Shown piece by piece: positions 28,880-36,707 of a DNA stretch of 64,000 nucleotides (position 1 is the first letter of the stretch; each line of letters begins with the position of its first letter). The notes under the pieces were generated by a model. It made no database searches, had not been told where the DNA came from, and saw nothing but the letters and a program-made list of their open reading frames with translations. The DNA is from Pseudacidobacterium ailaaui (GTDB lineage Bacteria > Acidobacteriota > Terriglobia > Terriglobales > Acidobacteriaceae), in the NCBI RefSeq assembly GCF_000688455.1, contig NZ_JIAL01000001.1, forward strand, positions 3,007,001 to 3,071,000, read 5' to 3'. The position numbers were made by a program, and so were the translations under genes.

Positions 28880-29692
28880 ATGCGGATTGTATCGCTTCAG
28901 CCCAGTATTTCCATCATTCTTGAGAAGCTGGGCCGCCTGGATACGCTGATTGCCTGTACACGCTACTGCCTGGCTGCCGTTCCCGGGCTGCGCCAACGCA
29001 ACCCGGTTGTGGTCCATGATTCGTGGACAGCTGCCACAGACGAATTGACGGCATTGTCTCCCGATCTGGTAATGGCGTCAGCACCTTACCGGCAGGAATC
29101 TCTGGCCGCGATTCTCAAGGCCGGATTTCCTGTGCTGAGTTTCTCGCCGCACACTTTGGCAGATATTTACAACGATATTCGCCTGATTGCCGCAGTGGTC
29201 GACGCCAAGTTTCAGGGTGAAGTATTGATTGGAGAAATGCAGTCTACGATGGAGAAGGTACGACGGCAGGCAGCATTGGCCGCCACATCCCCACTTGTGT
29301 ACTGCGAAGAGTGGGGAAAGCCTTTGATCCATTCGCAGCCCTGGGTGAAAGAGCTGGTGGAGATCGCAGGTGGGCAATTTCTGGGCGCACCTGGGAAGAC
29401 GACGAATGCCGAAACGGTGGTCTCGGCAGATCCAGACGTCATCGTGATGGCGTGGTGTGGTGCAGGGGACCGTGTGCCGCTGGAGCGCGTCGTCAGACAG
29501 CGAGGCTGGCAGGACCTCAAGGCAGTGCGCCAAGGGCGGGTTTACTGTATCGCCGATGAATGGCTGAACACGCCGGCTCCGGTTCTGAAGAACGGCCTTC
29601 GCGCGCTGGCCTCTGTCCTCCACCCGGAAGTTTTTGGTGATATCGAGCAACAGATGGGCAGGCGCATCGGTATTTCCCTCAATAACGCTTAA
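28880..29692 (+). CDS. BtuF-like cobalamin/iron-chelate binding-fold protein without signal peptide
   Basis: 270 residues with a class III periplasmic-binding-protein fold (PF01497-like): MRIVSLQPSISIILEKLGRLDTLIACT at the N-terminus, LSPDLVMASAPYRQESLAAI, VYCEEWGKPLIHSQPWVKELVEIAGG and VSADPDVIVMAWCGAG. These match BtuF-type binding proteins of ABC transporters. There is no signal peptide or lipobox, and no ABC permease or ATPase is nearby, so it may act in the cytoplasm, which is unusual. It is 9 bases after the HAD gene and 15 before the Nudix gene. Confidence 0.75.
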   Translation: MRIVSLQPSISIILEKLGRLDTLIACTRYCLAAVPGLRQRNPVVVHDSWTAATDELTALSPDLVMASAPYRQESLAAILKAGFPVLSFSPHTLADIYNDIRLIAAVVDAKFQGEVLIGEMQSTMEKVRRQAALAATSPLVYCEEWGKPLIHSQPWVKELVEIAGGQFLGAPGKTTNAETVVSADPDVIVMAWCGAGDRVPLERVVRQRGWQDLKAVRQGRVYCIADEWLNTPAPVLKNGLRALASVLHPEVFGDIEQQMGRRIGISLNNA

Positions 29693-29707
29693 ACTAAAAT
29701 AAGCTTG

Positions 29708-30136
29708 GTGACCGACGCACATCCGAGGGAAACGGCCCCTACAGTCCGCTATGTGGTAGCAGCGCTCATTCTTCGTGGAAACACGGTCTTGATTTGCCAG
29801 CGCCGTCCTGATCAGGCCATGGCGCTCAAGTGGGAATTTCCCGGCGGAAAGATGGAACCGGGTGAGGGGCCGGAAGAAGCGTTGGTCCGTGAGCTCAGGG
29901 AAGAGCTGGGCATTGAAGCTGTGATTGGTCCGCTTGTGGCCCATGTGCGGCACACCTACCGTAATGGGGGCGCCGTGGATTTGCAGTTCTTTGCTGTCCG
30001 CCAATTCAGTGGCGAAATCACCAACCATATCTTCCATGATCTTCGCTGGTGTCCGCTTACCGATCTGGTGCAGTTTGATTTTCTCGCTGCGGACCGGGGG
30101 CTGGTCAAAGACCTGGCCGCAGGTAAACTGCTCTAA
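29708..30136 (+). CDS. Nudix (d)NTP pyrophosphohydrolase, MutT-like
   Basis: A 142-residue Nudix hydrolase with a complete Nudix box (GGKMEPGEGPEEALVRELREELGI; consensus GX5EX7REUXEEXGU). The family cleaves nucleoside diphosphate-linked compounds; the short length and VICQRRPDQAMALKWEFPGG resemble MutT/8-oxo-dGTP diphosphatases that sanitise the nucleotide pool. The GTG at 29708 (MTDAHPRETAP) and the TTG at 29705 are both possible starts. It follows the BtuF-like gene closely. Confidence 0.85.
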   Translation: MTDAHPRETAPTVRYVVAALILRGNTVLICQRRPDQAMALKWEFPGGKMEPGEGPEEALVRELREELGIEAVIGPLVAHVRHTYRNGGAVDLQFFAVRQFSGEITNHIFHDLRWCPLTDLVQFDFLAADRGLVKDLAAGKLL

Positions 30137-30201
30137 TCTTCCGAAGGACAAGGCCTGGTGCGGCGTCCTTACTGCTTTCAATGTTATGGTTATCAGGAGC
30201 C

Positions 30202-31731
30202 ATGAACAGTACGCGGAACCCTGTTTTCTTTCTCCTGGTCGTTTTGCTTTCTCTGCTGGCCTCACCTGCTGAGGTCCGCCTACCGGATGTCATCAGCAGC
30301 CACGCGGTCTTTCAGCGGAATGCTCCCATTCACATCTGGGGATGGGCCGCTCCCGATGAGGCCGTCACCGTGCGCTTCCATGATCAGTCCCTCCAGGCCA
30401 CGGCTGATGATCTGGGGAGGTGGGCCCTGTGGCTTTCTCCGGAGAAGGCCGGTGGCCCCTATACCCTGACGGTGCAAGGCTCCAGGCCGGGAGAAGCGCC
30501 ACTTACGCTGACGGACATCCTGGTCGGTGATGTCTGGCTGGCCTCCGGCCAATCAAACATGGAGATGCCGCTGATGGGCTTTCCGGGAAGCGCTGTTGTG
30601 AAAAACAGTTCCCAGGAAATTGCGCAGGCGAATTTGCCCCAGGTGCGGTTGCTTCGCATCGAGAAAAAGAGTTCGTTTTATCCGCAGACTGACATTTCAA
30701 CTTCATGGACGGAGTGCACTCCGCAGACGGCCGCTCAGTTCTCTGCCGTGGCGTACTTTTTCGGAAGAGAGATCAGCCAGCGAGAGCATGTGCCCATTGG
30801 CCTGATTGATTCCACTTGGGGAGGGACCCCGGTGGAGGCGTGGATCAGTATGGACACCATCGGTTCCAACGCTGGATTGATGCCGGTCTTTTCCTACTGG
30901 GCGCAGTTTACAAACGAACTCAGCGATCGGGACCTTGTCCTGGCAAGGGAAAAACGCGACGACGATGCGGCAGCGCAGGCTGGAAGGCCAAAGCCGCAGC
31001 ACCCGTGGCATCCCGATGGGACCTCCTGGCAGCCCTCTGGGTTATACAACGGAATGATCGCTCCCTTGGTTCCTTACACCATCAAAGGTGTGCTTTGGTA
31101 TCAGGGAGAAACCAACAGCAACCCGGTCCGCGCTCCTTATTATGCGCGTTTTTTCCGTGCCCTCATTGCCGACTGGCGGATGCACTGGAAGGAAGGTAAC
31201 TTCCCCTTTCTTTTTGTGCAGATCTCGAATTTCTATTCACCAAATGAAGATTGGGGCATGGTCCGAGATGCCCAGCGACGCACCCTGAATGTAGCGAATA
31301 CGGCGATGGCCGTGACACTCGATATTGGTGATCGCAACAATGTGCATCCGGCAGATAAACAGGATGTTGGCGCAAGACTCGCGTTGGCCGCGCGTGCTCT
31401 GGTTTACGGTGAGCCGCAACTGGAGTACTCCGGGCCTCTTTTCCGCACGGCAACTGTGGAGGGCCGGGCCATGCGTGTTTGGTTTGATCATGCCGGAGGC
31501 GGCCTGATGATTCACGGTACTGAGCTCAAAGGTTTTGAGATTGCCGGGGAAGACGGAAAGTTTGTCCCAGCAAAAGCACGAATCGAGGGGCAGACAGTGG
31601 TGGTGGAAGCTACGGATGTCTCTCGTCCCCAGGCTGTCCGCTATGGGTGGGCGAGCTTCACGGATGCAAACCTGTTCAATCAGGCAGGGCTTCCGGCATC
31701 TACTTTTACCTCGGAGCAGGGGCCCGACTAG
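30202..31731 (+). CDS. Exported sialate O-acetylesterase-like SGNH hydrolase
   Basis: About 509 residues with a signal peptide (FFLLVVLLSLLASPA). The first Ig-like beta domain (LPDVISSHAVFQRNAPIHIWGWA) is followed by the SASA/SGNH esterase domain: GQSNMEMPL with the catalytic Ser, GGTPVEAW, and NVHPADKQDVGARLA with the Asp-x-x-His region (here VHPADK). Such enzymes remove acetyl groups from sialic acid or, in cell-wall degraders, from xylan or pectin. ATG 30202 gives the clean signal peptide; the upstream ATG 30181 is less likely. Its TAG stop shares bases with the convergent zinc-ribbon gene. Confidence 0.85.
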   Translation: MNSTRNPVFFLLVVLLSLLASPAEVRLPDVISSHAVFQRNAPIHIWGWAAPDEAVTVRFHDQSLQATADDLGRWALWLSPEKAGGPYTLTVQGSRPGEAPLTLTDILVGDVWLASGQSNMEMPLMGFPGSAVVKNSSQEIAQANLPQVRLLRIEKKSSFYPQTDISTSWTECTPQTAAQFSAVAYFFGREISQREHVPIGLIDSTWGGTPVEAWISMDTIGSNAGLMPVFSYWAQFTNELSDRDLVLAREKRDDDAAAQAGRPKPQHPWHPDGTSWQPSGLYNGMIAPLVPYTIKGVLWYQGETNSNPVRAPYYARFFRALIADWRMHWKEGNFPFLFVQISNFYSPNEDWGMVRDAQRRTLNVANTAMAVTLDIGDRNNVHPADKQDVGARLALAARALVYGEPQLEYSGPLFRTATVEGRAMRVWFDHAGGGLMIHGTELKGFEIAGEDGKFVPAKARIEGQTVVVEATDVSRPQAVRYGWASFTDANLFNQAGLPASTFTSEQGPD

Positions 31732-31898
31732 CCGAAGGCCAGTTCATCGGCGGATTCCAGCGGGGTCCCACAGACGCGGCAGATGACAGCAGAGCAGTCT
31801 CCGCACACCAGAGGGTCATAAACTTCGCGTCCGCAATTTGGACACCAGAGGCGTATTTCGTTTTCTTCTTTGGATTTTTCAGGGTGCGGTCCAGGCAT
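31728..31898 (-). CDS. Small zinc-ribbon protein
   Basis: A 56-residue protein with three CxxC knuckles, LWCPNCG, VCGDCS and ICRVCG, in the right spacing for one or two Zn sites. The open frame continues upstream, but the extra residues look untranslated and would antisense the Rieske gene; the ATG at 31898 fits best. Function unknown; many such proteins bind nucleic acids or other proteins. Its stop codon overlaps that of the esterase as CTAG. It is divergent from the Rieske gene by about 60 bases. Confidence 0.7.
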   Translation of the reverse strand: MPGPHPEKSKEENEIRLWCPNCGREVYDPLVCGDCSAVICRVCGTPLESADELAFG

Positions 31899-31959
31899 TC
31901 TGAAGATGAGCGTAGCATGGAAATGGCTGGGGCTGTTCAATTCATTCTCAGGAAATACA

Positions 31960-32268
31960 ATGCAACAATTTGTCAGAATCTGTGGAACTTCCGAATTGCC
32001 TGCTTCAGGAGCAGCACGCGAAATTGCTTCAGGCGACCGGATGCTGTGTGTGGCCAATGAGGGCGGCGTCATTTCCGTCATGGACAACGTGTGTCCGCAC
32101 CGTGGCGGCCCGCTGGGACAAGGAATGGTGGAAGCAGGCAAGATCATCTGCCCGTGGCACGCCTGGGCTTTTGACTTGAAGACTGGAGCGGCGGAGCATA
32201 CACCTCTGGCCAAAGTGCAGGTATATGAGGCCAAAATCGAAGGTGAAGATGTGCTTGTGAAACTGTAA
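31960..32268 (+). CDS. Rieske [2Fe-2S] ferredoxin
   Basis: A 102-residue soluble Rieske protein. The cluster ligands are C45 and H47 (CPHRGG) and C64 and H67 (CPWHAW), giving the C-x-H ... C-x2-H pattern. It is of the small NirD/dioxygenase-ferredoxin kind that passes electrons to oxygenases or reductases; no partner gene is adjacent. The ATG at 31960 has AGGA about 6 bases upstream. It may form a pair with the DoxX gene 39 bases downstream. Confidence 0.93.
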   Translation: MQQFVRICGTSELPASGAAREIASGDRMLCVANEGGVISVMDNVCPHRGGPLGQGMVEAGKIICPWHAWAFDLKTGAAEHTPLAKVQVYEAKIEGEDVLVKL

Positions 32269-32307
32269 ATTACAAAGAAAGCTGATGAAAAGGCAGGAGA
32301 GTCTTTC

Positions 32308-32724
32308 ATGTTCACATGGCTGGAGCGCTTTCAACCCTTTGGCGTATTGGTAGGCCGCTTCGTCCTGGGTGCCATCATGATGGTCCACGGAGCAGATAAA
32401 ATTTTTCCACGTGGATCACTCTATAGTTTTACCCGGATGGTCGGTCATCTTGGGATGCCGCCCTGGCTCGGATATCTTTCTGCCTTTACGGAATTTTTTG
32501 GCGGAGCGCTCCTGATCCTCGGACTCCTCGTTCCGGTTGCCTCCCTGGGGATTGCCGTGAATATGGCTGTGGCAGTGCTCAAGGTCCACCTGCATCATGG
32601 CCTGACAGGGCCGGAAGGATTTGAATATCCTTTGTCACTTTTTGCCCTGGCGCTGCTGCTGCTTTTCAGCGGTCCCGGTTATCTGGCCCTGGATTCCGTG
32701 CTAGGGATACAGCGGAGACGGTAG
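32308..32724 (+). CDS. DoxX-family membrane protein
   Basis: 138 residues with four hydrophobic helices typical of the DoxX fold: FGVLVGRFVLGAIMMVHGADK, the loop GMPPWLGYLSAFTEFFGGALLILGL, and a last helix LFALALLLLFSGPGYLALD. DoxX proteins take part in quinone/thiol redox processes at the membrane in some bacteria. Downstream of a Rieske protein, a redox role is plausible but inferred. It ends one base before the convergent S55 gene. Confidence 0.85.
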   Translation: MFTWLERFQPFGVLVGRFVLGAIMMVHGADKIFPRGSLYSFTRMVGHLGMPPWLGYLSAFTEFFGGALLILGLLVPVASLGIAVNMAVAVLKVHLHHGLTGPEGFEYPLSLFALALLLLFSGPGYLALDSVLGIQRRR

Positions 32725-32725
32725 C

Positions 32726-34519
32726 TTATTCCACTTTCAGCGTCAGCACCTGTTGCCCATTCAGTACGCTCTCAATGGGAACAGAAGCCAGCGGTACTGC
32801 CGACTCGCCATTCAGTGTGAGCTTCTGGTTCTGGCGCATGGGTTCGAGCACGTTTGCCATGGAAACAGGCAAGATGGTCAACGTGCGTCCATCCACTACC
32901 GCCTGTGGAGAGGGATCAAGGAGCGTGACATAGAGGTGGTCATTCTCATGTTCACTATTTAACTGTTCAATGGTCGCCGCCACGTCGAGGGGCTGCGAAT
33001 TCAGAAACCGGGAAGGAGATTGCGTAAGACGGTCAAGCGTACTTCCATCACTGACCAGCAGGCGGACATTGCCTTCGGGTAAAACTGCGGGCAGCGTCAC
33101 TGGAATGCGAATATTTTTGATTTCTCCATGCCAGGGGCGGATGGCCGCATTAATCATGATCGTTTGTCCCGCGTGGACCATGGTGGCCGCCGACTGAGCG
33201 CTTTCCAGTTGCGCGGTAAGACGCCGCGGTATGGCCTCGACCTCGACGTTTACGCTGTGGATCGGGGCCTGACGAGCAGCATTGTCATAGATGCGGGAAA
33301 AGTGCTCCCCTACCATGAGCGCGGCAGTCAGGTTGGCAGGAAGGTCGCCGGGTGCGGCCAGACCGGTGAATCGGACCTGAGGGTAGCCGGAAATGTCGAC
33401 CGTGCTCTGCACGCGGTAGCTGGTTTCGGCGGTAAAGTTATTGCGCTGCATCAATCCCTGAAACACAGCAACCATGATTACCGAGGGGGTAATCTGCGGC
33501 TGGTCCACTACTTCCATGTGGAGTGTGTGCGGCGTGGCCTCGCCATGGATGGTCACGGTAATCGGAATCATCCTGGCCTGCTCGCCGAAGCGGCCGAAGA
33601 TGGCAGATTCCCGGTCCTCCGTGAAGGAGCCTACTGTTTCCGTGGTGTTAATGATTTTGAATGCATTGTAGGGAGAAGGAAGCGTTGCCACGACCTGCGC
33701 CTTGGTCATGGGCAAGGAGACAGGGCCATATTGAGTAATCGGATGTCCGCAGGCCAGGAGCTGCTTCGGGTCCACATAGGTCACCGTGCAGGTCGCGGCA
33801 ATCTCAAGGTCGCCGCGCATCAGCAGCGCGCTCACGGCGGATCCGGGAACGATGGGATCGGGCTGTTTTTCATCTCCAGAGGAGCCACCGATTCCCGCCA
33901 CTGCTGTAGTTCCCAATGCAGCCGGAGCATGTTCTTTCCAGAACGCGAGCGCCTGCTGGTCAAACCCGCTGAAGACCAGGGGTGTGTCCATCGGACGGAT
34001 GGCATCAGTTTGCACCGAATCAGAAACCGGGGGCAGCTCATCGGCTGCAGTGCCCTTCGAGGCAGCCAGCAGACCCGGGCCACCGTGGGCCACCTCCAGC
34101 ATCTGTGCAATCGGGGTGATTCCGGCTATCGGTTCCTTGCTGAAGAGACCGATGCGATAGCTGAGGGCACCCAGAAGCTTGCCGTCTATATAAACCGGGC
34201 TTCCGCTCATTCCAGCAACGACACCCGTATATTCCGGTTTAGCTCCCATCAGGCGGGCCAGGATCATGTCCTGCCCGGGGCCCAGTGCGTTATGCAGAAG
34301 GCCCAGAATTTCCACTTCCATTGGCTCCGGTCTGGTGCCAGAGAAAACGGTGTAGGCGATCCCATGCTGGCCGCGGTGTACCTGGTCCAGAGGGTAAAAG
34401 CCTGCTGTATAGGGGGGAGGAGTCGGTGGCAGAGCATTGGTCCCGGACACGGTCTGCCCCCCCATGGTGATTGCTGCTCCCAGGATGAGCCAACCGATGT
34501 CTTTCAGGCGGGTAATCAC
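32726..34519 (-). CDS. SpoIVB/S55-type serine protease domain protein
   Basis: 597 residues with an N-terminal signal-like segment (WLILGAAITMGGQTVSG). The S55 domain is shown by VEILGLLHNALGPGQDMILARLMG, VVAGMSGSPVYIDGKLLGALSYRIG with the candidate catalytic serine around residue 105-107, and FACGHPITQYG-like LLACGHPITQYGPVSLPM. In sporulating bacteria SpoIVB is a signalling protease; in acidobacteria, which do not sporulate, the role is unknown. A long beta-rich C-terminal part follows. The 498-residue frame opposite is a shadow. Confidence 0.85.
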   Translation of the reverse strand: MITRLKDIGWLILGAAITMGGQTVSGTNALPPTPPPYTAGFYPLDQVHRGQHGIAYTVFSGTRPEPMEVEILGLLHNALGPGQDMILARLMGAKPEYTGVVAGMSGSPVYIDGKLLGALSYRIGLFSKEPIAGITPIAQMLEVAHGGPGLLAASKGTAADELPPVSDSVQTDAIRPMDTPLVFSGFDQQALAFWKEHAPAALGTTAVAGIGGSSGDEKQPDPIVPGSAVSALLMRGDLEIAATCTVTYVDPKQLLACGHPITQYGPVSLPMTKAQVVATLPSPYNAFKIINTTETVGSFTEDRESAIFGRFGEQARMIPITVTIHGEATPHTLHMEVVDQPQITPSVIMVAVFQGLMQRNNFTAETSYRVQSTVDISGYPQVRFTGLAAPGDLPANLTAALMVGEHFSRIYDNAARQAPIHSVNVEVEAIPRRLTAQLESAQSAATMVHAGQTIMINAAIRPWHGEIKNIRIPVTLPAVLPEGNVRLLVSDGSTLDRLTQSPSRFLNSQPLDVAATIEQLNSEHENDHLYVTLLDPSPQAVVDGRTLTILPVSMANVLEPMRQNQKLTLNGESAVPLASVPIESVLNGQQVLTLKVE

Positions 34520-34620
34520 GTCTACAAGAGTAGAGTATCAGTTCTGTGGACAGAACCATTTTGGTTTTGTAACAAAGGCACCTTCAGAAAGCTTGCAGTC
34601 GGGTGCCTGGGAGTCCGACA

Positions 34621-35814
34621 ATGAAGTCACCGATGACGTATTCCCTTCGTAAGGCCCTGGTCTTGTGCGTGCTGGCAGTTTTTCTGCAAGCCGAGCTGCC
34701 CGTTCCGGCACAGCAGCAGACACAACAGTCGACCCAGCAGCAAAATCAGCAGACCCAGCAGGACCAAAACGCCCCCGAAGCCGGAGGGCCTGCCGGCGAT
34801 ACTGGCGCCATTGCCATCCCGAAAAAGAAGGAGAACGAGACGCCTCCGCCTCCGCCGCCGGAGCCCAAAGTAAAGAACCCGCCCGGGTTGGAGAATTATT
34901 CTCTGCGGGTGAATGTTCCGGTCGTGAATGTGGATGTGGGCGTCATTCTGGAAAAAACCCACCAGTTTGTGCCGAACTTACAGAAAGAAAACTTCCGTAT
35001 TTATGAGGACGGGGTCCCGCAGACCATCACTGACTTCCGCCGTATCCAGGCCCCCATCACCGCAGTGCTGCTGGTGGAGTTTGCCGCCAATAGCTGGTGG
35101 TTTATTCAGGACATGGAAAATGCTGCCTATACTTTTGCCCAGCAGCTTAGACCTGACGACTATATCGCCGTTGTCATGTATGACATGCACACGCAGATCC
35201 TGACAGACTTCACGCAGGACAAGCGGCTCGTTTACGAGGCGCTGAATTCCCTGACCATCCCCACCTGGCATGAGACCAACCTGTTCGATGCGCTTTATGA
35301 AACCCTCGACCGGCTGACTCGTGTGGATGGACGCAAGTATGTGATCCTCATCTCTTCTGGCCGCGACACCTTCAGCAAGATCACGCTTGACAAGGTGATG
35401 CAGAAAATCAAGGCCACACCGAATGTAACGATTTTCTCCATTGGTACTGGCCAGACGGCGCGTATTCTGGCCGACAGCTATGGCATGATGGGGCCTATTC
35501 GTAATCTCGATTACCTCCAGGCTGACAACCAGATGACGACCTTTGCCCGTATGACCGGAGGTATGGCTTTCTTTCCTCGTTTCGCCGGCGAAATGCCCGA
35601 CATCTTTCACCAGATCAATGATTCCATCCGAAATGAATATGTACTTAGCTATCACCCCACAAACCAGAAACTGGATGGAACATACCGCAAAATCCGCGTG
35701 GAACTGGTGGACAATGAGGGCCATCCCCTGCGGATGCAGGATGAGAAGCACCATCCCTTGAAATATGACATTATTGCCCGCGACGGGTATAAGGCCCAGC
35801 AGGAAGTAGAATAA
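34621..35814 (+). CDS. Acidobacterial VWFA-related protein with Q-rich N-terminus
   Basis: About 397 residues, exported (ALVLCVLAVFLQAELPVPAQ), then a glutamine-rich stretch encoded by CAG-rich DNA at 34705-34770 and a PPPPPPEPK spacer. The VWFA-related domain begins at VNVPVVNVDVGVILEKTHQFV with NFRIYEDGVPQTI. The metal-binding DxSxS motif is absent; the expected place reads VLLVEFAANSWWF. The C-terminal YVLSYHPTNQKLDGTYRKI matches the other VWFA-related protein of the window (15818-17980). GGGAG lies before ATG 34621. Function unknown; likely cell-envelope. Confidence 0.83.
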   Translation: MKSPMTYSLRKALVLCVLAVFLQAELPVPAQQQTQQSTQQQNQQTQQDQNAPEAGGPAGDTGAIAIPKKKENETPPPPPPEPKVKNPPGLENYSLRVNVPVVNVDVGVILEKTHQFVPNLQKENFRIYEDGVPQTITDFRRIQAPITAVLLVEFAANSWWFIQDMENAAYTFAQQLRPDDYIAVVMYDMHTQILTDFTQDKRLVYEALNSLTIPTWHETNLFDALYETLDRLTRVDGRKYVILISSGRDTFSKITLDKVMQKIKATPNVTIFSIGTGQTARILADSYGMMGPIRNLDYLQADNQMTTFARMTGGMAFFPRFAGEMPDIFHQINDSIRNEYVLSYHPTNQKLDGTYRKIRVELVDNEGHPLRMQDEKHHPLKYDIIARDGYKAQQEVE

Positions 35815-35882
35815 CCAGATTTTCACCTCCCCGGGGAGCGCGCTTCAAGAGCGGATTCACAGTCGATTATCCTGATTTCTAC

Positions 35883-36677
35883 ATGTCCAAGGCTTCTGTG
35901 AAACATCCGCTCCCCTCGGTTCGCGCGCAGATGGAAGCGCATCCGGAAATTCCTCTGGCTGAGGCCCTCTCGGCGGACCCTTCGCTGCCTCCGCTGGTCC
36001 AGCTGCGCCGTTTCGATACGCATCGGTTGATTCCTGCCAAGTACAGCAGCAACCTAGAATCGGTCCTGACTCGGATCGCTGACGACGATCATCATCTGCA
36101 GCACATCTTTGAGCTGGACAACGCCACCAACGCCCGGCTGGAAGCGGAGGAAAATCTTCGCCCCGGAATTACGCAGCGCGAGCTGGTTTTTCACGTACCG
36201 CACTATCGCATAATCAACGCAGCATTCACCCATCCTCACCCGCTCGGAGCGCGTTTTTCCACACCGGACCGCGGAGCTTGGTACGCGGGGTTTGAACTGG
36301 CGACGGCCAAGGCTGAGATCATTTTTCACAAATCGGTTGAGTTTGCCGAAATTAACTGGAAAGAACGCGAAGAGATACAGTATGACGAATATCTGGCAGA
36401 TTTCACCGGCAGCTTCCATGACCTGCGGGCAGAGGCGGTAACGCCGGGACGCTTTCATGCATGTCTGGCCCCGGACAGTTATGTAGAATCCCAGAAATTG
36501 ACGCTTCATTTGCTGCAGCACGGGTCCCTTGGCGTCATCTATCCGAGCGTCCGCCGTAAAGGAGGAACTTGTATTGCCTGCTTTCTTCCCAGTGTGGTGG
36601 CCAATGTGCGTAAAGGCAACCGCTACAGACTCACGTGGACGCCTACACGGGCCACACTGGTCAAAGAAGGATTTTGA
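35883..36677 (+). CDS. RES-domain protein (NAD+ phosphorylase-like), no Xre partner
   Basis: 264 residues; the C-terminal about 180 form a RES domain: VFHVPHYRIINAAF, GARFSTPDRGAWYAGFEL, ATAKAEIIFHKSVEF (conserved Glu) and GVIYPSVRRKGGTCIACFLP (conserved Ser). RES toxins of Xre-RES systems degrade NAD+ by phosphorolysis or glycohydrolysis. Here an N-terminal extension of about 70 residues is present and no Xre-type antitoxin gene is adjacent on either side, so a toxin role is open. It could be an orphan or a housekeeping relative. It converges with the next gene, 30 bases away. Confidence 0.7.
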   Translation: MSKASVKHPLPSVRAQMEAHPEIPLAEALSADPSLPPLVQLRRFDTHRLIPAKYSSNLESVLTRIADDDHHLQHIFELDNATNARLEAEENLRPGITQRELVFHVPHYRIINAAFTHPHPLGARFSTPDRGAWYAGFELATAKAEIIFHKSVEFAEINWKEREEIQYDEYLADFTGSFHDLRAEAVTPGRFHACLAPDSYVESQKLTLHLLQHGSLGVIYPSVRRKGGTCIACFLPSVVANVRKGNRYRLTWTPTRATLVKEGF

Positions 36678-36707
36678 AATTGAGATACAAACGCGTGCGC
36701 TGGAGAG

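Noticed and set aside
31728-32315. 195-codon version of the zinc-ribbon gene
   Set aside because: The upstream codons antisense the Rieske gene and are not zinc-ribbon-like; the ATG at 31898 gives a compact protein.
33128-34624. 498-codon open frame opposite the S55 protease gene
   Set aside because: Composition is unlike a protein family and the other strand has clear S55 motifs and a signal peptide.
34705-34770. CAG-rich tract as a tandem repeat element
   Set aside because: It is coding low complexity (glutamine-rich) without a regular unit.
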